Positions 1 through 7,315 of a stretch of DNA of 12,066 nucleotides are shown in pieces. The stretch is from the NCBI GenBank assembly GCA_016763255.1, contig JAESUA010000217.1:1-12066 (forward strand), given 5' to 3'. Source of the stretch: Magnetovibrio sp. (GTDB taxonomy: Bacteria > Pseudomonadota > Alphaproteobacteria > Rhodospirillales > Magnetovibrionaceae). The notes beneath the pieces are model-generated. The model was given only the letters and a program-made list of their open reading frames with translations. It searched no databases and was not told where the DNA came from. The position numbers and the translations under genes were made by a program. Each line of letters starts with the position of its first letter. Positions within the stretch are counted from its first letter, which is position 1.

Positions 1-429
1 CACTTCCCATTTAACGTAAAGACTGCCCCACCCTTCGATATGGCCTAAGATGTCTTGATGTTCCAAGGCCGCCAAAAAGGTGGTGAGCACTTCATACAGG
101 GCCGGATGGGGTTCGCGTTCCGGCAGGGCCTGCGCACACACCGCAAGCGCCGCCGTCATCCCCGCCAAACGATCCGGCGTGTCCAGCAATTGAGCGCCAT
201 GGCTGTGCACGGTTTCGAGGCGAAAATTGCCCAAATGTTCGACCAACCGCGCCCGCCACGTGGCGTGGACCAGATTGCCCGGTTCGATGGTTGCACGGCT
301 GCGTTTGGCATACCCGCCCTTCACAAGCCCGGCATGCGCGCCGCGTTCACGCGTCAACAGCGTCACAATGGCCGATGTTTCACCATGCCTGCGCGCCGAA
401 AGAACAATTGCATCATCTACCCAATCCAT
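1..429 (-). CDS. recO: DNA repair protein RecO, 3' part cut by window edge
   Basis: The first 143 residues of RecO are visible, about the first 60 percent of a protein that is usually near 240-250 residues. RecO works with RecR to load RecA onto SSB-coated single-stranded DNA in the RecF pathway. The N-terminus reads MDWVDDAIVLSARRHGE, the typical start of the RecO OB-fold, followed by the family-like stretch GLVKGGYAKRS and then a helical region. The C-terminal zinc-binding part lies outside the window. I chose the ATG at 429-427 because it gives the usual family start; an in-frame ATG at 438 would add MPT and cannot be excluded. No clear ribosome binding site is visible for either. The frame is open to base 1. 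recO normally sits next to era in this bacterial class; here about 4.5 kb separates them. Identification is by recognition of the family sequence. Confidence 0.9.
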   Translation of the reverse strand, partial: MDWVDDAIVLSARRHGETSAIVTLLTRERGAHAGLVKGGYAKRSRATIEPGNLVHATWRARLVEHLGNFRLETVHSHGAQLLDTPDRLAGMTAALAVCAQALPEREPHPALYEVLTTFLAALEHQDILGHIEGWGSLYVKWEV

Positions 430-473
430 GGTCGGCATTGTACCCACGATGCGGAAACGGCAAAGCGAAGAAG

Positions 474-501
474 TTGAAAAAATGCCGAAGGTGACTTAAC
501 T
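474..501 (+). promoter_or_regulatory. possible sigma-70 type promoter for the aminotransferase gene
   Basis: In the 122-base divergent gap between recO and the aminotransferase gene, TTGAAA (474-479, five of six matches to the -35 consensus) is followed after 16 bases by TTAACT (496-501, three of six matches to -10). The -10 match is poor, so this is only a candidate. A clear ribosome binding site, AAGGGGAG at 533-540, lies downstream, 11 bases before the ATG at 552. I see no convincing promoter for recO on the other strand of the gap. Confidence 0.25.
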
Positions 502-551
502 ATGCATTTGGCCTCCCCGCCATTTCACAATTAAGGGGAGAGTCCCTCCAA

Positions 552-1736
552 ATGACCGTTGCATCATTTCATCCCCCATCGCGCATGCTCATGGGCCCCG
601 GCCCATCAGATATCCATTCACGGGTTTTACAGTCCTTGGGCCGCCCCATCATCGGCCATCTCGATCCTGAATTCATCTTGATGATGGATGAGATCAAGGG
701 CCTGTTGCAGTATGCGTTTCAGACCACCAACCAAATGACCCTGCCGATCAGCGCGCCGGGGTCGGCGGGCATGGAAGCCTGTTTCGTCAATTTAGTTGAG
801 CCCGGTGATACCATCATCGTATGCGTCAACGGTGTGTTTGGCGGGCGCATGGTCGAAAACGTCGAACGTTGCGGTGCCACCGCGATCAAGGTCGAAGACG
901 AATGGGGCAGCCCAATTGATTTGAACAAGCTCGAAGACGCCCTCAAAGCCAACCCGGACGCCAAGGCGGTGGCCTTTGTGCACGCCGAAACCTCCACCGG
1001 TGTGCAATCGGACGCAAGCGCCATTGCCCAACTGGCGCGTGATTATGAAGCCCTGACCATCATGGATGCGGTGACCTCATTGGGTGGCACACCGGTTCTG
1101 GTCGATGAATGGCAGATCGATGCATGTTATTCGGGCACCCAAAAGTGCCTCAGCTGCGTGCCGGGCATCTCGCCAATAACCTTTAGCGACAAAGCGCTTG
1201 AGGTCATCCGCACCCGCAATCACAAGGTCCAGAGCTGGTTTCTCGATATGAACCTGATCATGGGCTATTGGAGTTCCGAAGGATCGACCCGTTCGTACCA
1301 CCACACCGCGCCGGTGAACACGCTCTATGCGCTGCACGAAAGCCTGGTGATGCTCAAGGAAGAAGGCCTCGAAAACGCCTGGAAACGTCATCAGCGCAAT
1401 CACCAAGCCCTCAAGGCGGGGTTAAGCGCGCTGGGCCTCGAGCTGATTGTTGATGAAGCCCATCGCCTGCCGCAGCTCAATGCGGTGAAAATCCCCGAAG
1501 GCGTTGATGAAGCCTTGGTGCGCAGGCGTATGTTGTCGGATTTTGGCATCGAAATCGGGGCCGGACTTGGGGCATTGGCCGGCAAGGTCTGGCGCATCGG
1601 TTTGATGGGGCAAAGCTCCAGCCCGCGCCATGTCACCTTGGCCTTGGCGGCATTGGAGGGTGTGCTCACCGATTTGGGCGTATCCATCAAAGACGGCGAC
1701 GCCGCCGGTGCGGCGCAAAAGGTTTTGCTCGCTTAA
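552..1736 (+). CDS. class V PLP-dependent aminotransferase, alanine-glyoxylate type
   Basis: A 394-residue fold-type I aminotransferase of the AGXT/PucG group (alanine-glyoxylate, serine-glyoxylate or ureidoglycine-glyoxylate transaminases). Members move an amino group to glyoxylate or pyruvate using pyridoxal phosphate. Visible landmarks: GPGPS at 15-19, HAETSTG at 144-150, the cofactor-ring aspartate D172 in MDAVTSLGG, the Schiff-base lysine K198 in SGTQKCLS, and R348 in VWRIGLMG, which should bind the substrate carboxylate. Length is normal for the family and no key residue is missing. The start is supported by AAGGGGAG eleven bases upstream. It stands alone on its strand between recO and a strong hairpin. 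No serine-cycle, glycolate or purine-degradation genes are nearby, so the amino donor cannot be assigned. The family call is firm; the precise substrate is not. Confidence 0.88.
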   Translation: MTVASFHPPSRMLMGPGPSDIHSRVLQSLGRPIIGHLDPEFILMMDEIKGLLQYAFQTTNQMTLPISAPGSAGMEACFVNLVEPGDTIIVCVNGVFGGRMVENVERCGATAIKVEDEWGSPIDLNKLEDALKANPDAKAVAFVHAETSTGVQSDASAIAQLARDYEALTIMDAVTSLGGTPVLVDEWQIDACYSGTQKCLSCVPGISPITFSDKALEVIRTRNHKVQSWFLDMNLIMGYWSSEGSTRSYHHTAPVNTLYALHESLVMLKEEGLENAWKRHQRNHQALKAGLSALGLELIVDEAHRLPQLNAVKIPEGVDEALVRRRMLSDFGIEIGAGLGALAGKVWRIGLMGQSSSPRHVTLALAALEGVLTDLGVSIKDGDAAGAAQKVLLA

Positions 1737-1761
1737 CCCCTGCTCCAGCCTATCACCTTAA

Positions 1762-1796
1762 AACAGCCCGGGATCTTAAACAGATTCCGGGCTGTT
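1762..1796 (+). terminator. 15-bp stem hairpin after the aminotransferase gene
   Basis: A near-perfect inverted repeat: AACAGCCCGG at 1762-1771 pairs with CCGGGCTGTT at 1787-1796. The stem continues inward for five more pairs (one G-T) to leave a 5-base loop, TAAAC. It begins 25 bases after the aminotransferase stop codon, which fits an intrinsic terminator. The plus-strand 3' flank has only short T runs (CACATTTGC), so termination in that direction may be weak. Read on the minus strand, the stem is followed by TTTT, but no gene needs termination there. The stem itself is directly visible; its function is inferred. Confidence 0.7.
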
Positions 1797-1872
1797 CACA
1801 TTTGCATATGCCGTCCGTCATTAAGCCATGGGGCGCGTTCACGCCTCCGGCCAATCGCAAGCGGATGGAAGC

Positions 1873-3480
1873 ATGCAAAGCACCCAAAACAACAATGCAG
1901 TCGATTTTTTGCTGGATGGCGATGAATATTTTGGTCGCATGAACCAGAGCCTGCGCAACCTCATCACCAATGGCACGCGTGGGCAAAACAACAATTATGT
2001 TCGCATGGCCTTTTGGATGATCGCCAATGACTTAACCCTTCCCCTACATGGAGGCGCTGCGGCAACGCCTTTTACCGATATCCTTAAGGAAGTTGCGGTT
2101 GCCGGTTTTAATGTTCAAATCATTGCCTGGAAAGGCAACGCCCTGATGGGGCTTGATCATGATTGGCTGACCCAATGGGTCGCCACCACCAATACCAACA
2201 ACATCATGTCCGTGGGTTATGTGCCGATCCAGCTGTACACTGAACAATACGGCGGCAACTATCAAAATTGCTCCAACCATCAAAAAATGATGGTGATTTC
2301 AACCAATGGCGCGAAAGAAGCCTATGTCGGCGGTTTGAACATATCGGACGCTTATTTGTCCGCCGTCGCTCACGACGCCTTAAACGACTGGCATGATACC
2401 GGCGTGCGGTTGCGAGGCCCGGCGGTCGATGACATCGAAGGTGAATGGGTGCGGCGCTGGAACAAACAACCCGGCAATGGCCCCGCTCCCAATGCCGCCA
2501 TCGGCCCGGTTCAAGCGGCTATTCTTGCCGGGGCTGGCGGAGGGCTCACCATTCGCACCTGCACCAACAATTTTGAAGCCACCCCGGCCCAAGCCGATAT
2601 CCGCGCGCAAATGCTCACGCGTATCCGCAATGCGCAAAATTTGATTTACATGGAAAACTACGCCCTCACCGATCCCTTATTGGTGCAGCAGTTAGCCGGG
2701 GCCGTGCGTGGGGCATATGGCAACAATCCCCAGGTTAGCATCATCGTCGATGACCCACGGGGGCAAACAGCTGGCTTGGGCGCATTGGGATCGTACCTGA
2801 TGTATTATACGTTTTTGGAATTGTCCCTGCCCAACCTCACCTCCATCGACATCATCGATGGTTTTATGAGCCGGATACGTTCGCAAACCCGTACCGTTGC
2901 GGTTGGTGCCATGGCCAATCGCCGGGTTACCAAGAACATTGCCAATCCGGCCCAAGCGGTGACCACCAACCCGGCCACTAATTACCGCTATTGCTTCACC
3001 GAGGGGGGGCAAAACCGCAGCATCGAATTCGGTGACATCTGGGGCTTTACCCCAAACGTCAACGCCAATGTTATGTATACGTTAACAAGCGGTTCTGGTG
3101 ACCAGGCCTACCCGCATTCAAAGCTGGCCATCTTTGATGATGATTTCTTGGTGGAGGGCACCAGCAATTGGACCTACAGGTCGATGCAATACGATGGTGA
3201 AATAACACTGTTTATCAATGATACGAGTGCCGCGCCAAATTTTGTCACCGCGGTGCGTGATCGCTTGTTTACCCATTGGAACCAACCCAACAACGTCGCA
3301 AATTGGGATGCAACGGCCCGTCAAAATGTCACAAACATAGGCAACGGCACCATTCTCGGTGTCGATGAAGCGCCCCGGGTCATTCCGTTGGCATATGGGG
3401 ACTTTCTACATCCTGCCAGCCGCGATGCATGGCTCAGCGGCTACGTGTGGCTGGGCTATGGTGGATCAACATATTTCTAA
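1873..3480 (+). CDS. phospholipase D superfamily protein with two HKD-type motifs
   Basis: A 535-residue protein with two PLD half-domains, a family that includes phospholipases, cardiolipin and phosphatidylserine synthases and some nucleases. The first active-site motif is HQKMMVIS at 136-143 followed by GGLN at 153-156. The second is HSKLAIFD at 415-422 followed by EGTSN at 428-432. In the first, the usual Asp after H-x-K-x4 is replaced by S143; the second is complete. Both catalytic histidines (H136, H415) and lysines (K138, K417) are present. No signal peptide or membrane helix is visible. About 50 residues are Asn, an unusual richness. I prefer the ATG at 1873 because GGATGGAA (1863-1870) precedes it; an in-frame ATG at 1828 would add 15 residues without a visible binding site. 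A 160-residue gene follows after 16 bases and is probably co-transcribed. Substrate unknown: lipid hydrolase, effector toxin or nuclease are all possible. Confidence 0.85.
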   Translation: MQSTQNNNAVDFLLDGDEYFGRMNQSLRNLITNGTRGQNNNYVRMAFWMIANDLTLPLHGGAAATPFTDILKEVAVAGFNVQIIAWKGNALMGLDHDWLTQWVATTNTNNIMSVGYVPIQLYTEQYGGNYQNCSNHQKMMVISTNGAKEAYVGGLNISDAYLSAVAHDALNDWHDTGVRLRGPAVDDIEGEWVRRWNKQPGNGPAPNAAIGPVQAAILAGAGGGLTIRTCTNNFEATPAQADIRAQMLTRIRNAQNLIYMENYALTDPLLVQQLAGAVRGAYGNNPQVSIIVDDPRGQTAGLGALGSYLMYYTFLELSLPNLTSIDIIDGFMSRIRSQTRTVAVGAMANRRVTKNIANPAQAVTTNPATNYRYCFTEGGQNRSIEFGDIWGFTPNVNANVMYTLTSGSGDQAYPHSKLAIFDDDFLVEGTSNWTYRSMQYDGEITLFINDTSAAPNFVTAVRDRLFTHWNQPNNVANWDATARQNVTNIGNGTILGVDEAPRVIPLAYGDFLHPASRDAWLSGYVWLGYGGSTYF

Positions 3481-3496
3481 GCAAGAGGATGGCCTC

Positions 3497-3979
3497 ATGG
3501 GCAACAACGCATATCAAGATTTTGTCACCCAAGCCTGGACGACATATACCGAAACCCAAGCCAAATACCGTGGCGGCGATTATGCCACGCTTTTGAAACC
3601 GTTGTATCAAGAGCTTGTCACACAATTGGGCGGCATCGACGATGTGGTTACCGCTTTGGGCAAAACCACGCCCCCTAGCGATACGGCCTTAACGGCGGCG
3701 CAAAAACAATTCAGCCTGGTGCAAGGCACCCTGGACAGCATCGGCAATGTCTTAAACCAATTCCCGGACATGGACAAAAAAGCCATCAATCGGGCCGCAA
3801 CCTTAGATCAGGGGGCATTGCGCAAGGTTTATGCCGGGGTGCAAGACGCCGATGAAGGACTGTTCACGGCCTTTTCAACGACCACCTTCAATGCCCAAGA
3901 AGCCGCCGCACGGGCCGTGGGCGTTTACGCCCCGGACCCGCAACTGGCAACCTCAACAAAGGCTGGCAAGGTGAAATAG
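3497..3979 (+). CDS. uncharacterised 160-residue protein paired with the PLD gene
   Basis: I do not recognise this protein. It starts MGNNAYQDFVTQAW, has no signal peptide, membrane segment or cysteine, and looks mostly helical in two parts: roughly residues 1-55, then a Thr/Pro-rich turn (TTPPSDTALT) and a second helical region from about 65 to 145, ending in a polar tail. The ATG at 3497 is chosen because AAGAGGAT (3483-3490) lies six bases upstream; the frame stays open back to 3359, but that part overlaps the PLD gene. The start lies 16 bases after the PLD stop, so the two genes very likely form one transcript and may work together. An accessory, chaperone or immunity partner would fit this arrangement, but nothing in the sequence decides among them. 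Confidence 0.72.
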   Translation: MGNNAYQDFVTQAWTTYTETQAKYRGGDYATLLKPLYQELVTQLGGIDDVVTALGKTTPPSDTALTAAQKQFSLVQGTLDSIGNVLNQFPDMDKKAINRAATLDQGALRKVYAGVQDADEGLFTAFSTTTFNAQEAAARAVGVYAPDPQLATSTKAGKVK

Positions 3980-3994
3980 CCTTAGGCTAGTTTT
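3977..3994 (+). terminator. short hairpin with T run after the PLD pair
   Basis: TAGCC (3977-3981) and GGCTA (3985-3989) form a 5-bp stem around a 3-base loop, followed by G and TTTT (3991-3994). The stem starts at the stop codon of the 160-residue gene, in the 13-base gap before the convergent DUF4349 gene. The stem is short, so this is a weak intrinsic terminator candidate at best. Confidence 0.3.
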
Positions 3995-4847
3995 ACTCTG
4001 TATCATCATCTCCAAAACGACGGCGAACGATGTAAAACAGGCCCCACACCAAAAATGCAACTGGCATCCAGCGCGCCAACCACAACAGCGTGGTGCGTGT
4101 GGCCCCGATCACGGTGTTTGCCATATCCGAAAGCAGGCGTGTGAACGGTGAAAAATCAATATCCCCAGCTTTCGGCGGGCGGGCCCGGTAATTGAGATTA
4201 AAGGCCACATTGTCGGTGACCTTTTCCACCCCTTTGCGGTTGCGGGTCAGGCGCTCAATGTCGGTTTCAACCCGCATCAATTCACGTTCAACCTGTAACA
4301 ATTCACCCACTTTATCGGATTTTTTGTCGGCCAAAGAAAACAGTCTTTTGCGCATGAATTCAAGCCGTTCCAGGCGAGACTTAATGTCTTGGTACTGCTC
4401 TTCTCGGTTGGTGGCGGTTTGTTGAAAAGACGCGATGACCCGATCAGGGGCAGCCATCACGTACTCATGAAATGCACCGGCATTGTCCTTCGGCACCAGG
4501 GCGCGAAGGCTCGCCATAGGCCTGTCTGAAACCAAAGAGGAGCTCACAGACGTTACGACACAGCCAAATTTAAGGCACGCCTTGTGATCGGCCTGCATGG
4601 CAGCCTCAACTTGACCTTGGGTGATTTCGATACGGTACGATCGGCCAATTTCCATGCGTGGCGCGCTGGATTGGGCTTTTAAGGCCCGTCCACGCTGCGG
4701 CACCATATCCGTAGCCAACATCATTTCGGGGGCTAAGGGCGCAGCGCTGCCCTGATACGCTTGTGAAGAAGACGTGTTGGACGAATCGTCACAGCCCGCC
4801 AATGCCAAGGCAAACCCCAGGGCTCCCAGCACAACAATTTTACGCAT
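3993..4847 (-). CDS. DUF4349-like membrane-anchored lipoprotein
   Basis: A 284-residue exported protein. Residues 1-19 form a lipoprotein signal peptide: MRK, a hydrophobic stretch, then lipobox LAGC with lipidated C19. The residues after the cysteine are Asp-Asp; Asp at +2 is the classic inner-membrane retention signal in enterobacteria. A Ser-rich linker (to about 60) is followed by a globular region, a long charged coiled coil (about 145-208) and a transmembrane helix (about 253-274, rich in Trp and Leu) before a basic/acidic tail. This layout matches DUF4349 proteins, whose function is unknown. The start at 4847 is fixed by GAGGAGGAG seven bases upstream; an in-frame ATG at 4886 would place residues before the signal peptide. 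It lies 95 bases downstream of era on the same strand, in the place where recO often follows era. Two cysteines (C91, C96) could form a disulfide. The DUF4349 assignment is by architecture and recall. Confidence 0.78.
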   Translation of the reverse strand: MRKIVVLGALGFALALAGCDDSSNTSSSQAYQGSAAPLAPEMMLATDMVPQRGRALKAQSSAPRMEIGRSYRIEITQGQVEAAMQADHKACLKFGCVVTSVSSSLVSDRPMASLRALVPKDNAGAFHEYVMAAPDRVIASFQQTATNREEQYQDIKSRLERLEFMRKRLFSLADKKSDKVGELLQVERELMRVETDIERLTRNRKGVEKVTDNVAFNLNYRARPPKAGDIDFSPFTRLLSDMANTVIGATRTTLLWLARWMPVAFLVWGLFYIVRRRFGDDDTE

Positions 4848-4854
4848 CCAACCA

Positions 4855-4863
4855 CTCCTCCTC
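4855..4863 (-). promoter_or_regulatory. strong ribosome binding site of the DUF4349 gene
   Basis: Read on the minus strand this is GAGGAGGAG, seven bases before the ATG at 4847. It is the strongest Shine-Dalgarno sequence I noticed in the window, and it decides between the two possible starts of the lipoprotein gene. Confidence 0.8.
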
Positions 4864-4942
4864 AGTTCGACAGTGCACTCTATCATCGAATGTTTAAGGT
4901 AATTTGATGAAGGCCCATTTTCATGGACTATTCCCCAATTGA

Positions 4943-5844
4943 TCAGGCGTTGAAGTCGAGGCCCAGGTCACGATAGCGTTCCGGGTCGTCACCCCATTTT
5001 TCACGGACCTTCACAAACAAAAACAGGTGCACGCGGCGATCGAAAATTTCTTCAAGCTCTTTGCGTGAATCGCCACCGATGCTTTTGATCTGTTTGCCGC
5101 CTTTGCCCAAAATAATGGACTTTTGGCTGTCACGCACAACATAGATGACCTGTTCAATGCGCACCGAACCATCATTGCGTTCTTCCCAGCTTTCGGTTTC
5201 CACGGTGGTGGCGTAGGGCAATTCTTGGTGCAATTGCAGATATAGCTTTTCACGGGTGATTTCAGCCGCCAGCAGGCGTTCCGTCATGTCGGAAACTTGG
5301 TCTTCGGGGAAATGCCACGGCCCTTCCTCCATTTGCCCCGCCAAAAAGTCCGTCAAATCATCCACGCCGCTGCCCTTAAGCGCCGAAATCATGAAGATTT
5401 CGTCGAAAACCCCTTCTGCGTTCAGTTGGGTGACCAAATCCAGCAATACTGGTTTTTTGACCTTATCGACTTTATTGAGCACCAAATGAGCGCGTTTTTC
5501 TTCTTTTTTCATGCGTTCGATGATCATCCGCGTATCACGGTCGATGCCGCGTTCGGCATCCACCAGCAGCAAGGAAATATCGGCGTCCCCTGCACACCCC
5601 AAGCGGCGGCGACCATGGCGCGATCCAAGCGACGTCGCGGCTTGAAAATACCCGGCGTGTCGATGAACACCAGTTGGGTGTGGTCGCGAATGGCGATGCC
5701 CATCACACGGGCACGGGTGGTTTGCACCTTCGGTGAAACGATGGAAATTTTGGTCCCAACCACGCGATTGACCAAGGTCGATTTGCCGGCATTGGGGGCA
5801 CCTAAGACGGCGATGAAACCGCAGCGTTTCGGTTGAGAATTCAT
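4943..5844 (-). CDS. era: GTPase Era, reading frame broken by a one-base deletion
   Basis: Era is an essential GTPase that binds 16S rRNA and helps mature the 30S ribosomal subunit. The N-terminal frame (from ATG 5844) carries the P-loop GAPNAGKST at 15-23, the G2 region TTRARV at 42-47, and DTPG at 62-65. It then leaves the Era frame after RLDRAMVAAAWG (residue 83). The C-terminal part continues in the next frame with DADISLLLVDA, NKVDKV (about 124-129), SALKG and the KH RNA-binding loop GKGGKQIK (about 247-254), ending LGLDFNA. Adding one G to the four-G run at 5600-5597 joins the halves with no residue lost and gives exactly 300 residues, the normal family length. The ATG overlaps the rnc stop as ATGA, so the two genes are translationally coupled. 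Because Era is usually essential, a sequencing or assembly error is more likely than a real pseudogene. Confidence 0.9.
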
Positions 5845-6521
5845 ATTAATTTCTCCAGTTCAGCCAGCAATGTGCTTGCCGCTTCCTGTTCTGCGCCACG
5901 TCGCGATGCGCCGCGGCCTTCTTGGGGGGCGTGATCCTTAACGGTAACACGAATGGTGAAAGTCGGTGCATGGTCCGGACCGTCACGCAAAACGATCTTA
6001 TAAACCGGCAATCCAAGCACACGGGCCTGGGCCCATTCTTGCAACGCCGTCTTGGCATCCTTGGGCGGGCTGAGGTCTTCGCTGACCAGCGGGGCCCAAT
6101 GTTTTTGAATAAAGGCCTGCGCATAATCGAGGCCGCCATCAAGATACAGCGCGCCCAAAATCGCTTCCATAGTGTCCGACACCACCGAGGCATGAGCCCG
6201 CGCCAGGGTTTCGGGGTCCACAACCTGGGTGTGTGCATAGTCCATCAGATTGATGGTGTCGGCAACCCGCGCCACGGCATCGCGTGAGGTGAGGCCGGCA
6301 AAGCGACGCGCCAATTCACCCTCTTCTTCATTGGGAAATTGCAGGTACAAAATCTGCGCCATGACAATGCCCAGCACTCGGTCCCCCAAAAACTCCAACC
6401 GTTCGTTGGAATCGGTGCGTTGGGCGGTGGTCGAGGCATGGCGTAGGGCTTGGTTTAAAAGTGCTTTATCGGCAAAGCTGTGACCCAGAATATCTTGCAG
6501 CTTATCGGGACTGGCTGGCAT
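5841..6521 (-). CDS. rnc: ribonuclease III
   Basis: A 226-residue RNase III, the usual length, which cuts double-stranded RNA and takes part in rRNA maturation and mRNA control. The N-terminal endonuclease domain contains the signature ERLEFLGDRVL at 40-50, with metal ligands E43 and D47, and the second acidic pair D116 and E119 in SDTMEAILGALYLDGG. A C-terminal double-stranded RNA binding domain runs from about 150 to 222 and ends with the typical basic/alanine stretch ASRRGAEQEAA. I use the ATG at 6521, four bases after the lepB stop; the open frame extends upstream to 6620 but that part overlaps lepB and has no family character. The stop overlaps the era ATG. The lepB-rnc-era order is widely conserved in proteobacteria. 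All catalytic residues are present. Confidence 0.97.
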   Translation of the reverse strand: MPASPDKLQDILGHSFADKALLNQALRHASTTAQRTDSNERLEFLGDRVLGIVMAQILYLQFPNEEEGELARRFAGLTSRDAVARVADTINLMDYAHTQVVDPETLARAHASVVSDTMEAILGALYLDGGLDYAQAFIQKHWAPLVSEDLSPPKDAKTALQEWAQARVLGLPVYKIVLRDGPDHAPTFTIRVTVKDHAPQEGRGASRRGAEQEAASTLLAELEKLI

Positions 6522-6525
6522 GGCC

Positions 6526-7302
6526 TTAGCCGATCTTGTCGAAGAAGCGCTCGAACCGCAGCGACCATGGCCAAGCCCAAAACTTCCAGAACGATCCGGA
6601 AATGGAGAAGAACAAAACATCTGCCCGCCCCACCAAGTTTTCCTTGGGGATATAACCCACGTTCATCAAGTAACGGCTATCTTGCGAATTATCGCGATTA
6701 TCGCCCATGCCGAAATAGTGGTCCTTCGGCACTTGATAAACTTGCGTATTGTCCTGCGGATAGCTGTCGCCTTCTTCGATGATTTCGTGGCTTACCCCGT
6801 TGGGCAGCGTTTCACGATAGCGCATGGTGTTGTGGAAGATACCGTAGGTGTCTTGGTAGACATACGCGCCCAAGCTTTCGCGTTTCACCGCGACGCCGTT
6901 GATGTGCAAGATGCCGCCGCGCACCTGGATGGTATCGCCCGGCAGGCCGACGATGCGTTTGATGTAATCGGTGCGCCTATCGGTGGGCAATTTGAACACC
7001 GCCACATCACCGCGTTCAGGCATCTCATAGAGCACCCGTCCCGGAACGATCGGCAAGCTGAACGGCAAAGAATGCTTGGAATAGCCATACGATGACTTGG
7101 ACACGAACAGATAGTCGCCCACAAGCAAGGTCGGGATCATCGACCCGGATGGGATCGAAAATGGCTCAAAGGCAAAGGTTCGCACCAAGATCGCGATGGC
7201 GACCGCATAAAATATCGTTTTCACGGTGTCCCACAGGGTTTCTTCGTCTTTGGCGGGCTTGGTATCGAGCAGGTCTTCAACGTCGAGAGGATTATCGTCC
7301 AT
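6526..7302 (-). CDS. lepB: signal peptidase I
   Basis: A 258-residue type I signal peptidase, which cuts signal peptides from exported proteins at the outer face of the inner membrane with a Ser-Lys dyad. A short acidic cytoplasmic N-terminus (1-25) precedes a single transmembrane helix (about 27-45). The catalytic serine is S54 in PSGSMIPTLLVGD, and the general base is K115 in DYIKRIVGLPGD. Box E, MGDNRDNSQDSRY, is present near residues 200-212. One membrane anchor instead of the two found in E. coli LepB is common in alphaproteobacteria. The start lies 13 bases after the acpS stop with only a weak binding site, which suggests partial dependence on translation from upstream. The stop is four bases before the rnc start. 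No unusual features. Confidence 0.97.
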   Translation of the reverse strand: MDDNPLDVEDLLDTKPAKDEETLWDTVKTIFYAVAIAILVRTFAFEPFSIPSGSMIPTLLVGDYLFVSKSSYGYSKHSLPFSLPIVPGRVLYEMPERGDVAVFKLPTDRRTDYIKRIVGLPGDTIQVRGGILHINGVAVKRESLGAYVYQDTYGIFHNTMRYRETLPNGVSHEIIEEGDSYPQDNTQVYQVPKDHYFGMGDNRDNSQDSRYLMNVGYIPKENLVGRADVLFFSISGSFWKFWAWPWSLRFERFFDKIG

Positions 7303-7315
7303 TTTATGTCCGTAG

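Noticed and set aside
55..477. Plus-strand open frame of 140 codons opposite recO
   Set aside because: The minus strand gives a clear RecO N-terminus over the same bases; the plus-strand frame has no recognisable family and is rich in Arg and His.
3359..3496. Upstream extension of the 160-residue gene
   Set aside because: It overlaps the end of the PLD gene and has no ribosome binding site, while AAGAGGAT directly precedes the ATG at 3497.
552..3979. Mobile element carrying the aminotransferase and PLD genes
   Set aside because: No transposase, integrase, tRNA end, target-site duplication or flanking inverted repeat could be found; base and codon use is not clearly different by eye apart from the Asn richness of the PLD protein.
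4904..4942. Possible terminator between era and the DUF4349 gene
   Set aside because: Only a 5-bp ATGAA/TTCAT pair around an 8-base loop is present, with no T run after it, so it cannot be supported.
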